A stretch of 11,702 nt of DNA from Alphaproteobacteria bacterium MarineAlpha3_Bin4 (GTDB lineage Bacteria; Pseudomonadota; Alphaproteobacteria; Rhodospirillales; Casp-alpha2): assembly GCA_002938045.1 (NCBI GenBank), contig PTLJ01000023.1, positions 1-11,702 on the forward strand, given 5' to 3'. Made by a program: the position numbers and the translations under genes. This document shows positions 7,518 to 11,702 of the stretch, piece by piece (position 1 is the stretch's first letter; every line of letters starts with the position of its first letter). The notes beneath the pieces were generated by a model that saw nothing but the letters and a program-made list of their open reading frames with translations, did not search any database and had not been told where the DNA came from.

Positions 7518-8906
7518 TCAAACGCGAACGATCTTACCCGGATTCATGATGTCACTCGGATCGAGGGCCGTTTTCACCGCGCGCATGACGCTAACTCCTT
7601 CGCCGTGTTCAGCGGTTAGAAAATCGATCTTGCCGTAGCCAACGCCGTGTTCGCCCGTGCAAGTGCCATCCATGGCCAGCGCGCGCATGACCATGCGTTC
7701 GTTCAATGCGGTGCACCGCGCCATCTCTTCCTCATCGTCGGGATCGATGAGCAAAACGAGATGGAAGTTGCCGTCGCCGACATGACCGACAATAGGCGCC
7801 AGCAGGCCGCTGTCGTCGATGTCTTTCTTGGTTTCGGTGATGCATTCGGCGAGACGCGAAATTGGAACGCAGACATCGGTTGCCATACCTCTGGCCTCTG
7901 GCTTCAAGGCCAGGGCCGCGTAATAGGCGTCGTGGCGCGCCTGCCACAGGCGGGTCCGGTCCTCCGGGCGCGTCGCCCATTGAAACCCGCTACCGCCGAA
8001 ATCGCCGGCAATGTCGCCGACCATCTCGGCCTGTTCGGCGACGCCCGCCGTGGAGCCGTGAAACTCGAAGAATAATGTCGGCTGAACCGGATAATCGAAG
8101 TCCGAATACTTGTTAACGGCATCCATCTGTATGTCGTCGAGAAGTTCGATCCGCGCCACCGGGACACCGCACTGAATGGTAGCGATGACCGTGTTCACCG
8201 CTGCTTCCAGTTCACTAAAGCTGCATACCGCTGCCGATATTGCCTCGGGGATTCCGTAGAGCCTGAGCGTGACTTCGGTGATCACGCAGAGCGTTCCTTC
8301 AGAGCCGACGAACAGCCGGGTCAGGTCGTACCCAGCCGCCGACTTTCGCGCCCGGCGGCTGGTACGGATGATGCGACCGTCAGCAAGCACAGCGGTCAGC
8401 GATAGCACGTTCTCGCTCATGGTGCCGTAGCGTACCGCGTTGGTGCCCGACGCTCGTGTCGCCGCCATACCGCCGAGACTGGCGTCAGCACCGGGATCGA
8501 CGGGGAAAAACAAGCCAGTGTCGCGTAGATGCTCGTTCAACTGCTTGCGGGTGACGCCTGCCTCGACGGTGGCGTCCATATCATCGCTGTTGACGGCGAC
8601 AATGCGGTCCATCTGCGAGAGATCGATCGAGACGCCGCCGCGGACGGCCGCCAGGTGTCCTTCTAGCGACGTTCCAGTGCCGAACGGGATGATCGGGACA
8701 CGCCGTGCCGCACAGGCCTTGACGACAGCGCTGACCTCGTCAGTCGTCTTGGCGAAGATAACGGCGTCGGGTGCGCACGTAGGATGATAAGATTCGCCGT
8801 GTCCATGTTGCTCGCGCACGGCTTCCGACGTGCTCAACCGTTGCTCAACGATGGCGCGCAGCTCTTCTAGGAATTCGTCGTTGACGGTCGCGGGATCGGC
8901 GGTCAT
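7518..8906 (-). CDS. FAD-binding D-2-hydroxyacid dehydrogenase, LDHD-type D-lactate dehydrogenase (cytochrome)
   Basis: A 462-residue flavoprotein of the GlcD/LDHD family, oxidising a D-2-hydroxyacid such as D-lactate to the 2-oxoacid and passing electrons to cytochrome c or quinone. The PCMH-type FAD-binding domain shows PFGTGTSLEGH (74-84), the segment from DPGADASLGGM to TNAVRYG (about 137-160) and FVGSEGTLCVITEVTL (about 202-217). The C-terminal domain shows GHVGDGNFHLVLL, whose histidines are metal ligands in this family, then GTCTGEHGVG and the usual end MNPGKI. The stretches TDVCVPISRL and GHVGDGNFH closely resemble animal and yeast LDHD/Dld1, so I favour this over a second GlcD. I chose the ATG at 8906, preceded by GGAG at 8-nt spacing; the frame is open further up to 9032, but that extension has no Shine-Dalgarno or family similarity. 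The kinase gene follows after 33 bp. Confidence 0.9.
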   Translation of the reverse strand: MTADPATVNDEFLEELRAIVEQRLSTSEAVREQHGHGESYHPTCAPDAVIFAKTTDEVSAVVKACAARRVPIIPFGTGTSLEGHLAAVRGGVSIDLSQMDRIVAVNSDDMDATVEAGVTRKQLNEHLRDTGLFFPVDPGADASLGGMAATRASGTNAVRYGTMSENVLSLTAVLADGRIIRTSRRARKSAAGYDLTRLFVGSEGTLCVITEVTLRLYGIPEAISAAVCSFSELEAAVNTVIATIQCGVPVARIELLDDIQMDAVNKYSDFDYPVQPTLFFEFHGSTAGVAEQAEMVGDIAGDFGGSGFQWATRPEDRTRLWQARHDAYYAALALKPEARGMATDVCVPISRLAECITETKKDIDDSGLLAPIVGHVGDGNFHLVLLIDPDDEEEMARCTALNERMVMRALAMDGTCTGEHGVGYGKIDFLTAEHGEGVSVMRAVKTALDPSDIMNPGKIVRV

Positions 8907-9018
8907 GTCGAAATCTCCGAAACGGGTGAAATCAACCCATTTAGACATACGCATTTGTGCGATCCGCTGCAAGCGATGGCGCGCAGACAAAAGCGGACGG
9001 CGGCGAAACGGCGGCCCC

Positions 9019-9573
9019 TTAGGTTGTCTCACCCTTGATCTTGTTGCGCAGCTCGTCAGCCAGCGCCTTAATGCCGAGCATATGCGGATTGATCGTCAGC
9101 GCCTTTTCCCAGACCTTGATCGCCGCCGCCGCCTTGCCGATCGCCGAATAGATCAAGCCCATACCTGAAAGCGCCCCGAAGTGGCGCGGCTCAAGCGCCA
9201 GGGTCTTGCTAATATCCTGCACCGAAGCGTCGAAGTTACCCATCAGGTAGTGAACCGTGGCGCGTTTGTTCCAGCCCTCGGCATACTCAGGGTCGCGGCG
9301 GACGATGTCATCGAAGGCCTTGAGCGAGAGCTTCAGCGCTCCGTTGTTCATGGTTTTGATGCCGAGCGACATCTGGGCGTCGATCTCGGCGTTGTCGCGC
9401 TGCCGCCAGATCGCCCAGATCGTCTGTTCGATGGCCATCGCCTCACTGAAGTCATTGGTTGCCCGCAAGCGCTGGAACAGGCTGTTGAGCTGGACGTCGT
9501 TTTGGTCCGCCCTCGCCGCTCCGGAGAAGGACAGCAAGACGACGGCGACGGCGATGGCAAGTGGGCTCGTCAT
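9019..9573 (-). CDS. Secreted tetratricopeptide-repeat protein
   Basis: A 184-residue protein with an N-terminal signal-like segment (AIAVAVVLLSFSGAARA, residues 6-22; likely cleavage after A22). The n-region lacks the usual lysine or arginine. After a short helical part (AMAIEQTIWAIWRQ) come about three TPR units at roughly 66-99, 100-133 and 134-167, with DPEYAEGWNKRATVHYLMG and EPRHFGALSGMGLIY the clearest. A periplasmic location and a protein-interaction role are inferred. The ATG is the first usable start, because a TAA lies in frame three codons upstream; its Shine-Dalgarno is weak. It is separated by 87 bp from glcF and 112 bp from the dehydrogenase gene. I recognise this as a common alphaproteobacterial TPR type, but know no specific function, and any link to glycolate oxidation rests only on position. 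Confidence 0.8.
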   Translation of the reverse strand: MTSPLAIAVAVVLLSFSGAARADQNDVQLNSLFQRLRATNDFSEAMAIEQTIWAIWRQRDNAEIDAQMSLGIKTMNNGALKLSLKAFDDIVRRDPEYAEGWNKRATVHYLMGNFDASVQDISKTLALEPRHFGALSGMGLIYSAIGKAAAAIKVWEKALTINPHMLGIKALADELRNKIKGETT

Positions 9574-9619
9574 CCCGATAACTTAAGACCGAACCGGGTC
9601 GAATCCAAGCTGGACCGTG

Positions 9620-9643
9620 TCACACGCGGGCACCAATGTGTGA
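9620..9643. promoter_or_regulatory. Inverted repeat TCACAC-N12-GTGTGA upstream of the TPR gene
   Basis: A perfect 6-bp inverted repeat (TCACAC at 9620-9625, GTGTGA at 9638-9643) with a 12-nt spacer lies in the 87-bp gap between glcF and the TPR gene, 47 bp upstream of the latter's ATG. Its position would suit an operator or a small RNA hairpin. No T-run follows on either strand, so it is not a standard intrinsic terminator. A 6-bp repeat can arise by chance. Confidence 0.25.
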
Positions 9644-9660
9644 ACGCACGACGTCGGACA

Positions 9661-10974
9661 CTAGCGGATGGCTCTCGGTTTCGGCCCTCCGGTGGCCCAA
9701 TCAAGGAGCTCGACCGTGTGGACGACGGGTACCATCGCCGCACCCTTGGCACCCCCCATCATGCCACCCTCCAACTGCACCATGCAGCCGATGTTGCCGG
9801 TGGCGACGACCTCGGGGTGGGTAGCACGGATATTGGTCAGCTTGCGCGACAACAGCTGGTCGGCGATGGCGGGCTGCATGACGTTGTAGATACCGGCCGA
9901 GCCGCAGCAGAGGTGTCCTTCGGCTGGCTGCCGGACCTCGAAGCCTGCGGCCTGCAACAGCGCCGGCGACGTCGCCTTCAGTTTGAGGCCGTGCTGCATG
10001 GAGCACGGGCCGTGGTAGGTGACAACCGGCGCCTGCGACAACACTGGCGCCGGCAGCCCCAGCTTTTCGACCACCTCGGAAACGTCACAACAGATATCGG
10101 ACACCCATTGACCACGTTTGGTCCAGTCTGGATCCGCGCGCAGCATGTGACCATAATCCTTGACCACCACGCCGCAGCCCGACGCGTTGCTAATGATGGC
10201 ATCGAGGCCGCCGTCAGCAGCAGCGGCGCGCTCCCAAGCGGTGATATTGGCCTTGGCCGCGGCACGGGCAGCGGCGTCGCGACCCATGTGGTGAACCAGC
10301 GCGCCGCAGCAGCCGGCGCCCGATGCCACCACGATCTCGCAGCCGAGGCGGGTCAGCAGCCGCACCGTCGCTTCATTAACTGTGGGCTTAAGGACCTGCT
10401 GCGCGCAACCGCACATAAGCGCCACCCGCTTGCGGCGCTTGCCCTCGGCCGGGAACACCTGCGGCCGGTCGACTGGCGACGCCAGCGCCGCGACACTTGG
10501 CACCAATGCAAAAAGGCTCTTGAGCCGGCCGGGCATTATCGGCGCTAGTGGTCGCAGCAGTCGGGCGCCGATGAGCGACAGCCGGAACCGACCCGGATAC
10601 GGCAATAGGAAAGTGAGCAGCTTCCTCAAAAGCTGTTCGGCCATGGGACGGGTGAAGGTAGCTTCGATATGGGCGCGGCCACGGTCGACCAGGTGCATGT
10701 AGTTGACCGAAGCAGGGCAGGTTGTCATGCACGAAAGGCAGCTCAGACAACGGTCGACGTGGGTGACGACCTTGGCTGGCGCTGGTTCGCCAGTCTCGAA
10801 CATATTCTTGAGCATGTAGATACGCCCGCGCGGGCTGTCGAGCTCATCGCCTAACAACACGTAGGTCGGGCAGGTGGCGGTACAAAACCCGCAATGGACG
10901 CAAGTGCGGAGGATCGTGTTTACAGCGGCGAGGTCTGGATCGGCGAGCTGGGCGAGGGTGAAGTCGGTTTTCAT
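9661..10974 (-). CDS. glcF: Glycolate oxidase iron-sulfur subunit GlcF
   Basis: A 437-residue subunit of the GlcDEF glycolate dehydrogenase, which oxidises glycolate to glyoxylate and feeds electrons to the respiratory chain at the membrane. Two ferredoxin-like 4Fe-4S motifs are intact: C25-C28-C31-C35-P (CVHCGFCTATCP) and C76-C79-C82-C86-P (CLSCLSCMTTCP). Two cysteine-rich CCG domains follow, marked by GAGCCGALVHHMG and, in the second, TYHGPCSMQHG with HLCCGSAG. GlcF carries electrons from the flavin subunits. Length is full for the family. The ATG at 10974 has GAGG seven nt upstream and lies 9 bp after the glcE stop, so the two are clearly co-transcribed. Confidence 0.96.
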   Translation of the reverse strand: MKTDFTLAQLADPDLAAVNTILRTCVHCGFCTATCPTYVLLGDELDSPRGRIYMLKNMFETGEPAPAKVVTHVDRCLSCLSCMTTCPASVNYMHLVDRGRAHIEATFTRPMAEQLLRKLLTFLLPYPGRFRLSLIGARLLRPLAPIMPGRLKSLFALVPSVAALASPVDRPQVFPAEGKRRKRVALMCGCAQQVLKPTVNEATVRLLTRLGCEIVVASGAGCCGALVHHMGRDAAARAAAKANITAWERAAAADGGLDAIISNASGCGVVVKDYGHMLRADPDWTKRGQWVSDICCDVSEVVEKLGLPAPVLSQAPVVTYHGPCSMQHGLKLKATSPALLQAAGFEVRQPAEGHLCCGSAGIYNVMQPAIADQLLSRKLTNIRATHPEVVATGNIGCMVQLEGGMMGGAKGAAMVPVVHTVELLDWATGGPKPRAIR

Positions 10975-10983
10975 GATCGCGCC

Positions 10984-11702
10984 TCACACCCCTTCGTACA
11001 TACGGCCCGGGTTGAGCACCCCGTTGGGATCGAAGCCCTCTTTAACGCGGCGAGTGATGCTAGCAAGCGCCTCTGGTTGTGGTTGGAACACCGGCACACG
11101 GGTGCGGACCTCTTCGGCAGCGCGTATCAGGGTGGCATAGCCGCCGACGTCAGCGGTGGCAGCGCGGACCACCGGTTCACCGGCGTCGTCGTTCGGATCA
11201 AGTGCCAACCAAATCAGGCCGCCGCCCCAGTCGTAGAAGACCTCTCCGGGGTTGTCCTTAAGGATTGTCATCGCCACCCGCGGGCCCGATGCCGGCGGCA
11301 CAGAAAGACGCCACACTTGCTGCTTGATTGATTCGGCAAAATATGACACGTCGCGGACCTCGCGCCATAGTTCGGCCGAATTCTTGCTATGCAGCTCCTC
11401 GACCGGAGCATGGGAGCCAAGCATGGATTTCAGTTCGTTGCAGCGGTACGCGACGGACGGCTCCGGCCCCTCGACTCGTACGGCGGTGATGGCGCTGCTG
11501 GTGCCGCTGACGTAGTCAACGGCGGAGCGCGCTGCAACCCGGGCCGGCAGATGGGCGGCGGCGGTGACTTCGTGGGAACTGGTCAGGGCGTCGGTCATGG
11601 CAGCGATCCCCTTGTCATCATGGCCGCCGCTCGCCTGCCAGATGACCAACACGGTACGAGTCTTTTCCGGCGCTGGCAGCACCTTGATAGTAATCTCAGT
11701 CA
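10984..11702 (-). CDS. glcE: Glycolate oxidase FAD-binding subunit GlcE, C-terminal part (5' partial)
   Basis: The last about 238 residues of GlcE, the smaller FAD-binding partner of GlcD in glycolate dehydrogenase. The frame is open through the window's right edge: before the GTG at 11682 it still reads TEITIK into VLPAPEKTRT, the usual GlcE sequence after its FAD domain. That GTG is therefore internal, and the PCMH-type FAD-binding half lies outside the window. The end is characteristic: VFQPQPEALASITRRVKEGF followed by DPNGVLNPGRMY. The glcF start lies 9 bp downstream. In most bacteria glcD directly precedes glcE, so glcD is expected just beyond position 11702; the window cannot show this. 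Confidence 0.92.
   Translation of the reverse strand, partial: TEITIKVLPAPEKTRTVLVIWQASGGHDDKGIAAMTDALTSSHEVTAAAHLPARVAARSAVDYVSGTSSAITAVRVEGPEPSVAYRCNELKSMLGSHAPVEELHSKNSAELWREVRDVSYFAESIKQQVWRLSVPPASGPRVAMTILKDNPGEVFYDWGGGLIWLALDPNDDAGEPVVRAATADVGGYATLIRAAEEVRTRVPVFQPQPEALASITRRVKEGFDPNGVLNPGRMYEGV

Noticed and set aside
8935..8970. Possible promoter TTGCAG-17 nt-TATGTC upstream of the LDHD-type gene (minus strand)
   Set aside because: Only about three of six bases match at each box; too weak to list as a feature.
8907..9032. N-terminal extension of the LDHD-type dehydrogenase to 9032, overlapping the TPR gene
   Set aside because: The extension is Arg/Pro-rich without family similarity, and the in-frame ATGs in it lack a Shine-Dalgarno, whereas the ATG at 8906 has GGAG at 8-nt spacing.
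9181..10548. A 455-codon open frame on the plus strand opposite glcF and the TPR gene
   Set aside because: It is antisense to genes with intact catalytic motifs, spans the glcF/TPR boundary, has low-complexity His/Arg/Gly-rich translation without a recognisable domain, and is what high-GC codon bias produces on the opposite strand.

Overview
The window is GC-rich, densely packed bacterial chromosome, most likely from an alphaproteobacterium (Rhodospirillales- or Rhizobiales-like). That assignment is inferred from the company of a GlcDEF-type glycolate oxidase, an LDHD-type D-2-hydroxyacid dehydrogenase, a GckA/TtuD glycerate kinase, a 1182-residue AsmA protein, a TfoX N-domain protein and an RHH_4 ribbon-helix-helix protein. 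No tRNA, rRNA, CRISPR, insertion sequence or phage gene was seen, and no gene-free stretch exceeds about 115 bp.

Plus strand, 1-2589: a tightly packed four-gene unit. It starts with an EctD-like Fe(II)/2-oxoglutarate dioxygenase cut by the window's left edge. Next come a divergent serine hydroxymethyltransferase-fold enzyme, a TfoX N-domain protein and a small ribbon-helix-helix protein. The first two genes overlap as ATGA, the second pair is 4 nt apart, and the last two overlap as ATGA. The SHMT-fold enzyme has Thr where ordinary SHMT has the active-site Tyr (E. coli Tyr55) and Tyr where ordinary SHMT has the His before the PLP lysine (E. coli His228). This fits 2-methylserine hydroxymethyltransferase (D-alanine + methylene-THF) better than housekeeping GlyA. 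Coupling to a dioxygenase suggests, as inference only, a small pathway making or breaking down an alpha,alpha-disubstituted amino acid.

Minus strand, 11702-2579, in transcription order: glcE (5' end outside the window), glcF, a secreted TPR protein, an LDHD-type FAD D-2-hydroxyacid dehydrogenase, glycerate 2-kinase and a large AsmA-family envelope protein. The first five form a 2-hydroxyacid oxidation module. Glycolate is oxidised to glyoxylate by GlcDEF (glcD probably lies just outside the window) and D-lactate or a similar acid to pyruvate by the LDHD homologue. Glycerate enters glycolysis as 2-phosphoglycerate through the kinase. asmA appears to have its own promoter in the 97-bp gap after the kinase gene and is probably only a positional neighbour.

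The two units converge, and their last genes overlap tail to tail by 11 bp (2579-2589). The most interesting observation is the dioxygenase plus SHMT-variant pair; the rest is ordinary accessory central metabolism.
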